The notes: a model not told the origin generated them from the sequence alone. A stretch of DNA of 64,000 nucleotides from Woeseiaceae bacterium (GCA_028289545.1 JANQPG010000102.1:62001-126000); one strand, 5' to 3'. Positions 8,263-17,425 are shown, numbered from the stretch's first letter. Numbers and translations: made by a program.

Positions 8263-9318
8263 ATGAGCAAACAGAGCGAACTGCTGGACCAACTCAAGAT
8301 CGACCGCTCCGAGTCCGCGGCCGGGGGCATGGGTCCCGTCGGCGTTAGCATCATTGCGGTGGTAGCCGCCGTGGTGGGCGGTCTCGGCGGCGCATTGCTG
8401 CTGCGCGGTGACGCCTCTCCCGTGGACGACCGCTCTGCGGCGGCGGCTGTCGAAGAGCCGAGGACTGCCTCCGACGATCCCGCGGACGCAGCGCCGTCCA
8501 CGAGCACCGCGCCCGCTGCCCGCCGCGCGGCGCCGGCAGACAACCGAATTCTCAACGCATCGGGTTACATCACGGCACGGCGCATAGCGACCGTGTCGTC
8601 ACAGATTACGGGGCTCATTACCGAGGTCAACGTCGAAGAAGGCATGCTGGTCGAGCCCGGACAGGTGCTCGCCCGGCTCGATGACGCCATTGCGCAAGTC
8701 GATCTCGACCTTGCCGTTGCGCGGCTGGAATCACAGAGGGCCGGCGTCGAAAGCACCCGCGCCGATCTGGCCGAAGCCGAACGCGTTTTCAAACGCGCCG
8801 AGCGATTGCGGCCGCAGGGACTGGTCTCCGAGGCGGATCTTACCGAGGCGACGGCACGGTACGATGCGCTTCGCGCCGACCTGAAGCGCGCGGAGGCGGA
8901 CATTGTCGTTCGCGAGTTCGAAGTCGCCAACCAGCGGGAGCGCCTCCAGGATCACGTCATTACGGCGCCGTTTGCCGGCGTCGTGACGGTCAAGAACGCA
9001 CAGACCGGGGAAATTGTGTCGCCGAGCTCCGCCGGCGGCGGCTTCACACGGACCGGTATTTGCACGATCGTCGACATGGCCTCGCTGGAAATCGAGGTCG
9101 ACGTCAACGAAGCCTTCATTGGCCGCGTATTTGCCGAGCAGACGGTTGTTGCGAACCTGGACGCTTATCCCGACTGGGACATTGCCGCGTCGGTGATAGC
9201 CATTATTCCGACCGCCGACCGCGCCAAAGCCACGGTCCGCGTACGCATCGGTATCGAGGCGCGCGACCCGCGTATACTGCCGGACATGGGCGTCAAGGTC
9301 GCATTTCTTAGAGACTGA
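8263..9318 (+). CDS. Periplasmic adaptor (HlyD/MacA-type) of an ABC exporter
   Basis: The 351-residue protein starts with a short cytoplasmic stretch, one membrane anchor (GVSIIAVVAAVVGGLGGALLL, residues about 27-47) and an Ala/Pro-rich linker. The fold of membrane-fusion proteins follows: a lipoyl-like half (TVSSQITGLITEVNVEEGMLVEPGQVLARLDDA), an alpha-helical hairpin rich in Ala, Glu and Arg (about 150-225), the second lipoyl half (HVITAPFAGVVTVKNAQTGEIVSP) and a beta-barrel domain. It would link inner-membrane transporter to outer-membrane channel. It is followed 40 bases later by the ATPase gene and two permease genes, forming a four-gene operon. No TolC-like outer-membrane gene is present here, so a channel encoded elsewhere would be needed. 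Confidence 0.9.
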   Translation: MSKQSELLDQLKIDRSESAAGGMGPVGVSIIAVVAAVVGGLGGALLLRGDASPVDDRSAAAAVEEPRTASDDPADAAPSTSTAPAARRAAPADNRILNASGYITARRIATVSSQITGLITEVNVEEGMLVEPGQVLARLDDAIAQVDLDLAVARLESQRAGVESTRADLAEAERVFKRAERLRPQGLVSEADLTEATARYDALRADLKRAEADIVVREFEVANQRERLQDHVITAPFAGVVTVKNAQTGEIVSPSSAGGGFTRTGICTIVDMASLEIEVDVNEAFIGRVFAEQTVVANLDAYPDWDIAASVIAIIPTADRAKATVRVRIGIEARDPRILPDMGVKVAFLRD

Positions 9319-9358
9319 ACGTGAGCGGACGGCTCGCGAACGAACATGGAGAACAAGC

Positions 9359-10054
9359 ATGAGTGACGACATCCTCTTCGACCTCAAGGGCGTGTCCAAA
9401 CAGTTCGTCAAGGGCAAGGAAACGATCACGATCTTCGACGGTCTCGACATGTCCATTGCTCGAGGCGATTTTCTGGCAATCATGGGGCCCTCGGGCTCGG
9501 GCAAGACCACGCTGCTCAACATGCTGGGCGGCGTCGATCAGCCGACTTCCGGCGAGATCCATTTCGACGGCAAACGCGTCGATACGCTTTCGGAAACGCA
9601 GCTTGCAGCCTGGCGAGCCAACAACATTGGCTTCATTTTCCAGTTCTACAACCTGATGCCGATGCTCAACGCACACCGCAACGTGGAACTGCCGCTGCTG
9701 CTGACCAATCTCGGCAAGGGGCACCGCAAGAAGAGTGTTGCCGCGGCGCTCGAGCTGGTCAGCCTCTCGGACCGCGCAAAACACATGCCGAAGGAAATGT
9801 CGGGCGGCCAACAGCAGCGCGTGGCGATCGCCCGTGCGCTGGTTTCCGATCCCAAGCTCCTCTTGTGCGACGAGCCCACGGGTGACCTCGACCGGCAAAC
9901 CGCCGACGAAATTCTCGAAATGCTGCAGCTACTCAATCGGGAGTACGGCAAAACCATCGTCATGGTCACGCACGACGCTGAAGCCGCCAAGTACGCCAGG
10001 CGCACACTGCATCTCGACAAAGGAGAATTCGTCGAGAAGGATCTGGCGGCGTGA
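9359..10054 (+). CDS. ABC transporter ATP-binding protein (MacB/LolD type)
   Basis: The 231-residue protein has the full set of ABC ATPase motifs: Walker A GPSGSGKTT (residues about 43-51), Q-loop FQFYNLMP, signature SGGQQQRVAIARAL, Walker B LLLCDEPTGDLD and the switch histidine in VMVTHD. FYNL(M/L)P after the Q-loop and the LD following Walker B are typical of the MacB/LolD/FtsE exporters. It powers the two FtsX-type permeases encoded directly after it. The ATG has a good ribosome binding site (GGAGAA). Its TGA stop overlaps the GTG start of the first permease (GTGA at 10051-10054), a sign of coupled translation. Confidence 0.95.
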   Translation: MSDDILFDLKGVSKQFVKGKETITIFDGLDMSIARGDFLAIMGPSGSGKTTLLNMLGGVDQPTSGEIHFDGKRVDTLSETQLAAWRANNIGFIFQFYNLMPMLNAHRNVELPLLLTNLGKGHRKKSVAAALELVSLSDRAKHMPKEMSGGQQQRVAIARALVSDPKLLLCDEPTGDLDRQTADEILEMLQLLNREYGKTIVMVTHDAEAAKYARRTLHLDKGEFVEKDLAA

Positions 10055-11205
10055 AAGACGTCTACCTCATTCTGAAAAACCTTACGCGCAAGCCGTTGCG
10101 GCTCTTCCTGACTGTGTTCGCGACGTTTATCGCGTTCATGATCTTCGGTACGCTGACCGCGTTCCAGCAGGCCTTCGACGCCGGCGTCGACCTTGCGGCC
10201 GACGACCGCCTCGTGGTGGTCAACAAGATCAACTTCACGCAAAGCCTGCCGATCGCCTACGTCAACCGTGTACGCGCCGTCGAAGACGTGGAGGCGGTGA
10301 CGCACCTCAACTGGTTTGGCGGGTATTACCAGGAACCGGTCGACCAGTTTGCGATGTTCGCCGTCGATGCCGAGAACTTCCTGACGGTGTACGACGAACT
10401 CCTGGTCAGCGACAGCGAACGCGCGGCCTGGATCGCCAACCGCCAGGGATTGATCGCTGGCAAATCCATCGCCGAGAGATTCGGCTGGCAGGTGGGCGAG
10501 CGTATCCCCGTAAACTCGAACATTTTTTCGCAGCGCGACGGACGCACGGACTGGGATTTCGACGTCATTGCCATTTACGAGGGCGCTGATCCTCAGACCG
10601 ACACGAACAGCGTCTATTTCCACTACGAGTACTTCAACGAGACCCAGTCGTTCGGCGGCGACTGGATTGGCTTCATGGGCGTGCGCACCAGCGATCCGGA
10701 GCGCAACGAGGCTGTCATCCAGGCGATCGACGAACTGTTCGTCAACTCACCCGCCGAAACGGAAACGGTGCCCGAGAAGGCTTTCAACAAAGCGTTCATC
10801 GAGCAAATCGGCAACCTGAGTCTCATCCTGACGTCGGTTGTGCTTGCCGCGTTTTTTGTCATCCTCGTTATCGTCGGCAATTCGATGATCCTGTCGATTC
10901 GCGAGCGGACAAGCGAAATTGGCGTCATGAAGACGCTGGGCTTCACGTCCGGGCGGATCTTTCGCATGGTGCTGGCGGAGTCTCTGTTGCTCGCGATCCT
11001 TGGCGGCGTGCTCGGCATACTGGCCTCCGGCGCAATGGTGGCGCTGGTCAACCAGGCGCCGATCCAGCTGCCGGTCCTCGTGCTGGGCGGCTCGGTCTGG
11101 AGCCAGGCGCTCCTGTTCATGATCGGGCTCGGCCTCATTACGGGTATCGTACCGGCGACCAACGCACTACGACTGAACATCATTACGGCACTGAGCCGCA
11201 GCTAA
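10051..11205 (+). CDS. ABC transporter permease, FtsX/MacB family (first of two)
   Basis: The protein has 384 residues and starts with GTG overlapping the ATPase stop. Layout is that of MacB-type permeases: one N-terminal membrane helix (LRLFLTVFATFIAFMIFGTL, about 12-31), a large periplasmic domain (about 40-250), then three C-terminal helices forming the FtsX domain (LILTSVVLAAFFVILVIVGNSM, the MKTLGFTSGRIFRMVLAESL coupling segment, and LLLAILGGVLGILASGAMV). It does not contain its own ATPase, unlike MacB. It probably pairs with the next gene as a heterodimer. The exported substrate is unknown; related adaptor/ATPase/two-permease sets export peptides, antibiotics or lipids. Confidence 0.92.
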   Translation: MKDVYLILKNLTRKPLRLFLTVFATFIAFMIFGTLTAFQQAFDAGVDLAADDRLVVVNKINFTQSLPIAYVNRVRAVEDVEAVTHLNWFGGYYQEPVDQFAMFAVDAENFLTVYDELLVSDSERAAWIANRQGLIAGKSIAERFGWQVGERIPVNSNIFSQRDGRTDWDFDVIAIYEGADPQTDTNSVYFHYEYFNETQSFGGDWIGFMGVRTSDPERNEAVIQAIDELFVNSPAETETVPEKAFNKAFIEQIGNLSLILTSVVLAAFFVILVIVGNSMILSIRERTSEIGVMKTLGFTSGRIFRMVLAESLLLAILGGVLGILASGAMVALVNQAPIQLPVLVLGGSVWSQALLFMIGLGLITGIVPATNALRLNIITALSRS

Positions 11206-11221
11206 TTCTCCGGAGTCACGC

Positions 11222-12412
11222 ATGCGCGGATTTTTCTCGCAAATAGCCACTGTGGTCGCAATGAACATCATGAGCCTGCCGAGGCGCTTGTGGATGTCGC
11301 TGGCCGCCGTGTTTGCCGTCAGTGTCGTCGTTGCCGTACTGCTGGCGTTCCTCGCCATGGCCAAAGGCTTCGAGGAAACGCTTGCGGGCACGGGCACCGA
11401 GAGCGTTGCGATCATCACCCGCACCGGTTCGCAGTCGGAACTCAACAGCTCCATGTCGCGCGACACGGTCAACCTGGTATCCACGGCGCCGGGCATTGCC
11501 CAGAACGCCGCGGGCGACCCGGAGTATTCGGCGGAGCTTTACGTGATCGTCGACGGCATCAAGCGCAGCACTCAGGGCAAGGCGAACATACCGATGCGCG
11601 GCATTTCACCGCAAGGCTTCAGCCTGCGCGAACAGGTAACCATCGTCGAAGGCCGAATGTTCGAACCGGGCCGTAACGAGATTGTCGCGGGCCAGGGTGT
11701 ACAGCGTGAGTTCGACGGCTTCGAGCTCGGCCGCGAAATTCGCTTCGGCAAGACGGCCTGGGAGGTTGTCGGCATTTTTTCGACGGGCGGGTCGGCGTTT
11801 GAAAGTGAGCTATGGGCGGATGCGCCGACGGTGCAAAGCCAGTTTCAGCGCGGCTCTTCGTTTCAGACGGTACGCGCTCGCCTCGAGCAGCCCGGCAACG
11901 TCGAACCCATCCAGCAATTTATCGACAACGACCCCCAGCTCATCCTCGACGTGGAGACCGAGGCGGACTTTTTTGCGGGTCAGGGCCGCGCACTTACCGG
12001 CATCGCCATCTTCGGCTGGATCTTGAGTTTCGTTATGGGTCTCGGCGCGCTCGCCGGCGCTCTCAATACCATGTACACGTCCGTAGCCTCGCGGATTCGC
12101 GAAATCGCCACCTTGCGCGCCATTGGCTTTAGCAACAGTTCGGCGTTTGTCGGTACGCTGGTCGAATCGCTCGTGCTATCGGTCATAGGCGGCATTGTGG
12201 GCGCGCTGGCCGCGTGGCTGTTTTTCGACGGCTTCAGCGCGTCGACGCTGGGCGCCAGCTTCACACAGGTAGTGTTTACCTTCGAACTCACGCCAGAGCT
12301 GTTCATCAACGGCATACTGCTCGCGCTGACGATTGGCCTCATTGGCGGGCTGTTTCCAGCGTGGCGCGCGGCACGCGTGCCGGTCGTCATGGCGTTCCAG
12401 GGCGGCGAGTAG
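11222..12412 (+). CDS. ABC transporter permease, FtsX/MacB family (second of two)
   Basis: The 396-residue protein has the same layout as its neighbour: N-terminal helix (SLAAVFAVSVVVAVLLAFLA), periplasmic domain with the MacB-like run GRMFEPGRNEIVAGQG, and a C-terminal FtsX domain (ILSFVMGLGALAGALNTMYTSVASRIREIATLRAIGFSN, then two further helices). It starts 16 bases after the first permease with a GGAG ribosome binding site (CCGGAGTCACGC). It is the last gene of the exporter operon; a hairpin (12428-12454) separates it from a convergent gene. Confidence 0.92.
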   Translation: MRGFFSQIATVVAMNIMSLPRRLWMSLAAVFAVSVVVAVLLAFLAMAKGFEETLAGTGTESVAIITRTGSQSELNSSMSRDTVNLVSTAPGIAQNAAGDPEYSAELYVIVDGIKRSTQGKANIPMRGISPQGFSLREQVTIVEGRMFEPGRNEIVAGQGVQREFDGFELGREIRFGKTAWEVVGIFSTGGSAFESELWADAPTVQSQFQRGSSFQTVRARLEQPGNVEPIQQFIDNDPQLILDVETEADFFAGQGRALTGIAIFGWILSFVMGLGALAGALNTMYTSVASRIREIATLRAIGFSNSSAFVGTLVESLVLSVIGGIVGALAAWLFFDGFSASTLGASFTQVVFTFELTPELFINGILLALTIGLIGGLFPAWRAARVPVVMAFQGGE

Positions 12413-12427
12413 CACCGCTGAAGCTGT

Positions 12428-12454
12428 GGCCGACCGGTCGAATCCCGGTCGGCC
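12428..12454. terminator. Perfect 10-bp hairpin between convergent genes
   Basis: GGCCGACCGG (12428-12437) pairs exactly with CCGGTCGGCC (12445-12454) across a 7-base loop. It lies between the exporter operon and the convergent serine hydrolase. No T-run follows on either strand, so it may mark 3' ends or act with Rho rather than as an intrinsic terminator. Confidence 0.5.
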
Positions 12455-12456
12455 CG

Positions 12457-13749
12457 CTAATCGACTATAGCCTGGTAGATCAGCGCGCGGACTTTCGCAT
12501 GGTCGTCGAGTCCGGTCGCAGGTCTGACCTGCGTCAGGTAAACGACGATCAGTTCCTCTTCCGGATCGACCCAGTAGGTCGTGTGATACGCACCACCCCA
12601 GCCGTACGCACCCGGCGACCCGGGCTTGCCGTAGCTGCCCAGGTCTTCGACGACGTAAAACCCGAGCCCAAAACCGGCGCCGGGCATATGCTCCCCCAGC
12701 TGCTTGCGGGTCACGTGTCTGACCGTCATAAGCTCGACCGTTTTTCGGCTCAGGAGGCGAACCCCGTCGAGTTCGCCGCCGTTGAGCAACATCTGCAGGA
12801 AGCGCGCGTAGTCGCTCGCCGTCGACAATAAACCGGCGCCGCCCGAAAAACTCTGCCTCGGACCGTCGACGTAGGCGCCTTGCCCCACCATGCCGCCGGG
12901 ATCGGGCGCCCGCTCGAGACCGCCCTCCTCGGTCACGGAATAGACGGCAGCAAGGCGCTGCCGTTTCGACTCGGGCAGGAAGAAATGGGTATCCGTCATG
13001 CCTAGAGGCTCGAGAATCCGTTCTTCGAGAAACCTATCGAGCGTTTGCCCGCTGATCTGCTCGATGACGACCCCCAGGATGTCGGTCGCGTAACCGTAAA
13101 CCCAGCGCTCTCCCGGTTGCGCGTCGAAGGGCAACTCCGCCAGGCGCGCAACCGTCGCGGCTATAGGTTCGTCACGATCCGCAAAGTACCAGCCGGTGAT
13201 ACCGGCCGCCTCCCACTGGGCTCTTGCCGGGCCTTCGCCGTAGCCTATGCCGGCTGTGTGGGTCAGCAAATCCCGTATTGTGATCGGCCGATACGCCGGC
13301 ACAGCCTGCAGGCTCTGGCCGTCCGATGCGACAACGGTCGTTTGTCGATATTCCGGCAGATACTTGCCGACGGGATCGGCCAACAGTAGCTTCCCCTCCT
13401 CCTGCAGCATCATGATGCCCACGCTCACGAGCGCCTTGGTCTGCGAGGCAATCCGGAAAATGCTGTCTGTTTGCATGACGGCTTGTCCGTCGCTCGAGCC
13501 GAACGCTTCGAAGTGGACCGTTTTGCCTTGCCGGGCGACGAATACAACCCCGCCGGGTAACTCACTCGAATCCACGTAGTCCTGCAACGTGTTGTCCAAA
13601 CGCTCCAGTCTGGCCGAAGACATCCCGACGGTTTCGGGCGGCACAGCTTCGAGGACGCCGGCGTGGGTGCTCCCTAAAGCGGACAGCGCCAGTAAAGTGG
13701 CGAGCACGCCGCGGCAGGCGGATCGAGGGTTGGCGAAAAGCGTTGTCAT
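12457..13749 (-). CDS. Serine hydrolase, class C beta-lactamase/esterase family
   Basis: From the ATG at 13749 the protein has 430 residues and opens with a signal peptide (ACRGVLATLLALSALGSTHA). The nucleophile motif SxxK is seen as SQTK in FRIASQTKALVSVG. The second motif is YAT in WVYGYATDILGVVIEQISG, as in EstB-like esterases, and the third region reads YGWGGAYHTTYWVDP. Such exported enzymes hydrolyse esters, amides or peptide stems; the exact substrate cannot be read. A GTG 33 bases upstream (13782) is an alternative start. The gene is convergent with the exporter operon and divergent from the GFA-family gene. True beta-lactam resistance is unlikely given the esterase-like motifs. Confidence 0.88.
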   Translation of the reverse strand: MTTLFANPRSACRGVLATLLALSALGSTHAGVLEAVPPETVGMSSARLERLDNTLQDYVDSSELPGGVVFVARQGKTVHFEAFGSSDGQAVMQTDSIFRIASQTKALVSVGIMMLQEEGKLLLADPVGKYLPEYRQTTVVASDGQSLQAVPAYRPITIRDLLTHTAGIGYGEGPARAQWEAAGITGWYFADRDEPIAATVARLAELPFDAQPGERWVYGYATDILGVVIEQISGQTLDRFLEERILEPLGMTDTHFFLPESKRQRLAAVYSVTEEGGLERAPDPGGMVGQGAYVDGPRQSFSGGAGLLSTASDYARFLQMLLNGGELDGVRLLSRKTVELMTVRHVTRKQLGEHMPGAGFGLGFYVVEDLGSYGKPGSPGAYGWGGAYHTTYWVDPEEELIVVYLTQVRPATGLDDHAKVRALIYQAIVD

Positions 13750-13821
13750 ATCGGCAGCCCCGGGTAAATCTCCTGAAAGCACGCTCTACACAATAAACAC
13801 AATTGGCAGAAGCCGCCAAAT

Positions 13822-13827
13822 TATAAT
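13822..13827 (+). promoter_or_regulatory. Possible -10 box TATAAT
   Basis: A consensus TATAAT stands in an AT-rich patch of the 129-base divergent intergenic region, about 50 bases upstream of the GFA-family start. The expected -35 position reads ACAATT, a weak match; TTGGCA at 13803 is too close (13-base spacer). The same patch also reads ATTATA on the other strand. Confidence 0.25.
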
Positions 13828-13878
13828 GGGCGCTCGCGGACAGACTCCTTCTGTTCACCAGCCGACGAGGACAACAAC

Positions 13879-14352
13879 GTGACTGAAGATACGCAGCAAA
13901 CCTGCCGCTGCGCGTGCGGGGCAACACAATTCCGCGTGACGGGAAAACCGCTGTTTCGCATGTTGTGTCACTGCTCGATCTGCCAGCGCTACAACGCCGC
14001 GGACTACGCGGACGTCGTCGTCTATGCCGCTGCCGGTGTCGAGCTGCCGCCGGCAGATGCCGTGACTTTCGACACGTACAAACCGCCGCCGAACGTCAAG
14101 CGCGGCAAATGTGCCGAGTGCGAGCAGGCAGCCGTCGAGGTGTTCGACGCTCCGCTGTTTCCGAAGCTGACGATCGTGCCGTTTGCAATGCATACGGATA
14201 CAGCTGGCCTGCCGGCTGCCAGCGGCCACATTTTCTACGACAAGCGGCGCGCGGATGCGCTGGACGACCTGCCCAAGCACAAAGGCTTTTTACGCAGCCA
14301 GCTGGCTTTCGGCAGGCAACTGCTCGCAGCCCGACGCCCGGCATCGGGCTGA
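13879..14352 (+). CDS. GFA-family (CENP-V/GFA) zinc-binding protein
   Basis: The 157-residue protein has the cysteine pattern of the GFA family (first described for glutathione-dependent formaldehyde-activating enzyme): CRCACGATQFRVTG (residues about 8-21), then LCHCSICQRYNAADYADVVVY (about 33-53) and CAECEQAAVEVF (about 77-88). These cysteines bind two zinc ions in characterised members. It is a small cytosolic protein without signal peptide. It begins with GTG. Function in this organism is unknown; members act on S-(hydroxymethyl)glutathione or are of unknown role. The LysR gene converges on it with a 27-base gap. Confidence 0.8.
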   Translation: MTEDTQQTCRCACGATQFRVTGKPLFRMLCHCSICQRYNAADYADVVVYAAAGVELPPADAVTFDTYKPPPNVKRGKCAECEQAAVEVFDAPLFPKLTIVPFAMHTDTAGLPAASGHIFYDKRRADALDDLPKHKGFLRSQLAFGRQLLAARRPASG

Positions 14353-14379
14353 ACACCCTGTTGTCATCCGAGGTTGCGG

Positions 14380-15285
14380 CTAGTACTCCATACCCGCAAT
14401 TTTCCGAACCTCGACGGCGGCGAAATCGACAAAAGCGCGAATCCTGGCGGGCACCAGTACGGCCGGTGCCCAGATAGCGCTCATGGTCATGGCGCATTGC
14501 GAGTATTCCGGAAGCACTTCGACAACGGCACCCTCGTCGATGGCCTCCTGGAACGCCCAGCGAGGACCTGCGTGAATGCCGCAGCCGCGTTTCACGGCCT
14601 CGACGAGCGAATACACGGCGTTGATGGTCACGCGCCCGGTGCGCTTGATTTTGTGTGTCCGGCCCTGCGTATCGATCAGCTCCAGCGCACCCTGCCGGTT
14701 CGCTGCTGAATAGAAGATGTGGCGGTGCGCTTCGAGATCGCCCGGCGCTCCGGGAACACCGTGTTTTTCGAGATAGCCGGGCGCGGCGACGAGCACGCGA
14801 GGGACGGCCGCCAGCCGCCGGGCTTTCAGCGAAGAATCCCTCAAGCGCCCAACCCGTATGGCGACGTCGACGCCTTCCGCAACGAGATCGACGTGTCGGC
14901 TGGACAGGGACAATTCGACGTCGAGCGCCGGGTGGCGCTCCTGGAACTCGAGCAGCCAGCCCGCAACGTGCCGCTGGCCGAAGTCGATCGCGGCGTTTAC
15001 CTTGAGCAGGCCCTTCGGCGTCTCCGCTTCTCCTGCAATCCTGGCCTCCACCGCTTCCAGCTGCGGCAACAGGACGCGCATGTGTTCATAGTACTGAGCG
15101 CCGGCGTCGCTCAGTCGCGTCCGATTCTGGGCCCGCTCCAGGAGTTTGCTTCCCAGCCGGGCCTCCAGCCGGTTCATGCGCCTCGAGATGCTCGACGGCT
15201 CGACATCCGCCTCGCGCGCGGCGGCGCGGATCGAGCCCAGCTCGACAACGCGTTGAAACAAGCGAATGTCTTCGTAGGGATCCAT
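14380..15285 (-). CDS. LysR-family transcriptional regulator
   Basis: From the ATG at 15285 the protein has 301 residues, normal for the family. Start choice: MDPYEDIRLFQRVVELGSIRAAARE is the usual LysR beginning, and AGGCGAGG precedes it; the frame stays open 132 bases further upstream without similarity. The winged helix-turn-helix spans about residues 5-62 (READVEPSSISRRMNRLEARLGSKLLERAQNRTRLSDAG), and the effector-binding domain follows (LKVNAAIDFGQRHVAGWLLEFQERHPALDVELSLSSRHVDLVAEGVDVAIRVG). It is divergent from an SDR gene 119 bases away, the classic LysR arrangement, so it probably controls that gene and itself. Confidence 0.93.
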   Translation of the reverse strand: MDPYEDIRLFQRVVELGSIRAAAREADVEPSSISRRMNRLEARLGSKLLERAQNRTRLSDAGAQYYEHMRVLLPQLEAVEARIAGEAETPKGLLKVNAAIDFGQRHVAGWLLEFQERHPALDVELSLSSRHVDLVAEGVDVAIRVGRLRDSSLKARRLAAVPRVLVAAPGYLEKHGVPGAPGDLEAHRHIFYSAANRQGALELIDTQGRTHKIKRTGRVTINAVYSLVEAVKRGCGIHAGPRWAFQEAIDEGAVVEVLPEYSQCAMTMSAIWAPAVLVPARIRAFVDFAAVEVRKIAGMEY

Positions 15286-15404
15286 GAGCCTCGCCTGATG
15301 TTGCGTAAACCGCAACAGCTTGATGTCGAAACAGTGTCTGCTGCCAATGTTTCGCAACATATAGCATGCCTGCACATTCAACAACACCTTCAAGCGAGGC
15401 AGAC

Positions 15405-16172
15405 ATGACAGCAACACTCACAGGAAAGATTGCGCTGGTAACCGGCGGCAGCCGCAACATCGGCCGAGAAACGGCTTTGACGCTGGCGGACCGCGGCGCC
15501 GACGTCGTAATCACCTATCGACAACAGCGGGATTCTGCGGCGAGCGTGGTCGAACAGATACGCGCCAAAGGCGTGCGGGCGGCAGCGCTGAAGGTCGATT
15601 TCGACGGTACCGAAGGTCTCGACGACTTTGTCCAGGCGTTCCGAAACGTTCTGAACGAATGGGGCGCATCGAGTTTCGACATCCTCGTGAACAACGCCGG
15701 GCTACTCAAGCTCGGAACGTTTGACCGCACCAGCGAAGACGATCTGGATACGATCTATCGCGTCAACTACAAGAGCCCCTACTTTCTGACTCAGCGCCTG
15801 GCGGAACACATTTCCGACGGTGGCCGGATCGTCAACCTTGGCTCGGGCACGGCACGCATGGCCTTCGCTCCGCTCGTGAGCTACGGCCCGCTCAAGGCGG
15901 CGCTGCAAAGCCTGACCTTGTACTGGGCAAACCATTTCGGGCCTAAAGGCATTACGGCCAACGCGGTTGCGCCCGGCGGCCTCGACGACGATTTTAATGC
16001 TCCGCTGTTCGAGGTCATGCCGCAGGCGCGCGACTACCTGGCATCGAACACGGCGGTAGGGAGAGTCGGTCTGCCGAACGACGTTGCCGGCGTCATTGCC
16101 TTCCTGTGCGAGCCCGAGGCTTCGTTCATTAACGGCGCGGTCATCAACGTCGACGGCGGTTATCACCTTTGA
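15405..16172 (+). CDS. Short-chain dehydrogenase/reductase (SDR)
   Basis: The protein has 255 residues from the ATG at 15405; an earlier in-frame ATG at 15366 adds 13 residues without similarity. Rossmann motif TGGSRNIG (the TGxxxxG equivalent, residues about 12-19) binds NAD(P)H. NNAG is at about 91-94. The catalytic Tyr and Lys are in YGPLKAAL (YxxxK), preceded by Ser in NLGSGTARM. The end FLCEPEASFINGAVINVDGGYHL is the typical classical-SDR tail. It would reduce or oxidise a carbonyl/alcohol substrate; which one is not readable. It is divergent from a LysR regulator, which probably controls it, and ends at a strong hairpin (16214-16245). Confidence 0.93.
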   Translation: MTATLTGKIALVTGGSRNIGRETALTLADRGADVVITYRQQRDSAASVVEQIRAKGVRAAALKVDFDGTEGLDDFVQAFRNVLNEWGASSFDILVNNAGLLKLGTFDRTSEDDLDTIYRVNYKSPYFLTQRLAEHISDGGRIVNLGSGTARMAFAPLVSYGPLKAALQSLTLYWANHFGPKGITANAVAPGGLDDDFNAPLFEVMPQARDYLASNTAVGRVGLPNDVAGVIAFLCEPEASFINGAVINVDGGYHL

Positions 16173-16213
16173 TCTTGATGCGGTCTTGTTGCCGCAAACG
16201 GTGTCGTTCCGAG

Positions 16214-16245
16214 CCGTCTTCGCTGCAAACCAGCAGCGAAGACGG
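16214..16245. terminator. Perfect 13-bp hairpin between convergent SDR and ackA
   Basis: CCGTCTTCGCTGC (16214-16226) pairs exactly with GCAGCGAAGACGG (16233-16245) across a six-base loop. It sits in the 139-base gap between two converging genes. There is no T-run on either side, so intrinsic termination would be atypical; it may serve both strands as a 3'-end structure. Confidence 0.55.
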
Positions 16246-16311
16246 TGTTACGTGGGACGTCACGGTGCCAAGGGACCGAGCTTCGTGCTCACGCCGCCGG
16301 ACAACCCATGC

Positions 16312-17409
16312 CTACCGAAGACCGAGTAAACCCTGAACCTGACGCACGATCGACCTGGTCTCATCAGCAGCGATCACAAGCACGCCGACCTCGCTGTCAT
16401 CAGCTGCCAGATTAACGGGCGCCCCCCCAGGCACTGTCTCCGGTGGCTCGATGGAAACGCCTTCGAGGCGCTCACAAACGGCGCCGATCAGCCACGGGTG
16501 ATGCTCTCCCACGCCACCGCTGAACACGAGGGCGTCGACCCCGCCGAGCACAGCCCGGTACGCACCAATGTACTTGCGAATCCTGTAGACGTAGATGTCG
16601 ATCGCGCGCTGCGCTGCCGCGTCACCGGCCAGCGCCAATGCCCGGACGCTACGCATGTCGGATTCACCGCAGAGGCCCAGGAGACCGCTCCGCCGGTTGA
16701 CGAGCAAATCCAGCGCTTCGCCATCCAGGCCGTCCTCTCTCGCAACGTGCGCGAGCACCCCCGGATCGACGTCGCCCGATCGCGTGCCCATGACCAACCC
16801 TTCGGCCGGTGTCATGCCCATGCTCGTGTCGACGCTGCGGCCGCGCTCGATTGCCGTTACGCTCGCGCCGTTGCCGAGGTGTAGCGTAATCAGGTTGAGC
16901 TCGTCGACAGGACGGTCGAGGAAAGCCGCCGCGTCCAGCATAAGCTGCTCGTGGGAGATACCGTGGAAACCGAAGCGGCGCAGCTGAAGACGATCCGCGA
17001 GGTCCGACGGCAGCGCGTAACAGCGAGCGCGCTCGGGCAAGGTAGCGTGAAACCCCGTATCGAATACGGCAACATGCACCGCTTCCGGCCATGCGCGGCG
17101 GCAGGCCGCGATCGCGTGCAGGTTGACCGGGTTGTGCAGCGGCGCGTAGCGGGCGGCGCCTTCAACCGCGGCCACGATCCGATCATCGATACGCACCGGT
17201 TGAGCAAGATCCGGGCCGCCGTGGACAACCCGATGCCCTGTTGCATCAGGCGCCGGAAACGCTTCCAGGTGCTCGAACATCCGGCGGCAGGCATCATCGA
17301 TGTCGCCGCGAGTTTCGATTGTCTCGTCGGCCAGGCGCCTGTGCTTACCGGTCTCCAGCAACGAATAACGCAGCGTCGAACTGCCGGCATTGACGACAAG
17401 AACATGCAT
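16312..17409 (-). CDS. ackA: Acetate kinase
   Basis: The 365-residue protein converts acetyl phosphate and ADP to acetate and ATP. ASKHA-fold motifs are clear: MHVLVVNAGSSTLRYSLLE at the start, GHRVVHGGPD, VAVFDTGFHATLPERARCYALP, RRFGFHGISHEQLM, LHLGNGASVTAIERGRSVDTSMGMTPAEGLVMGTRSGDVDP and ALVFSGGVGEHHP. It is somewhat shorter than the usual about 400 residues; the conserved motifs are all present. It starts 16 bases after the phosphoketolase stop, with GAGGAG 11 bases ahead of the chosen ATG; a GTG three codons upstream is too close to that site. Together the two genes form an operon for ATP gain from phosphoketolase-derived acetyl phosphate. Confidence 0.95.
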   Translation of the reverse strand: MHVLVVNAGSSTLRYSLLETGKHRRLADETIETRGDIDDACRRMFEHLEAFPAPDATGHRVVHGGPDLAQPVRIDDRIVAAVEGAARYAPLHNPVNLHAIAACRRAWPEAVHVAVFDTGFHATLPERARCYALPSDLADRLQLRRFGFHGISHEQLMLDAAAFLDRPVDELNLITLHLGNGASVTAIERGRSVDTSMGMTPAEGLVMGTRSGDVDPGVLAHVAREDGLDGEALDLLVNRRSGLLGLCGESDMRSVRALALAGDAAAQRAIDIYVYRIRKYIGAYRAVLGGVDALVFSGGVGEHHPWLIGAVCERLEGVSIEPPETVPGGAPVNLAADDSEVGVLVIAADETRSIVRQVQGLLGLR

Positions 17410-17425
17410 GGCCGCCACCGCTCCT

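Noticed and set aside
12457..13749. Annotation as a true beta-lactamase (antibiotic resistance)
   Set aside because: SxxK is present but the other motifs (YAT, HTT region) fit the broader esterase/peptidase branch; no resistance function can be claimed.
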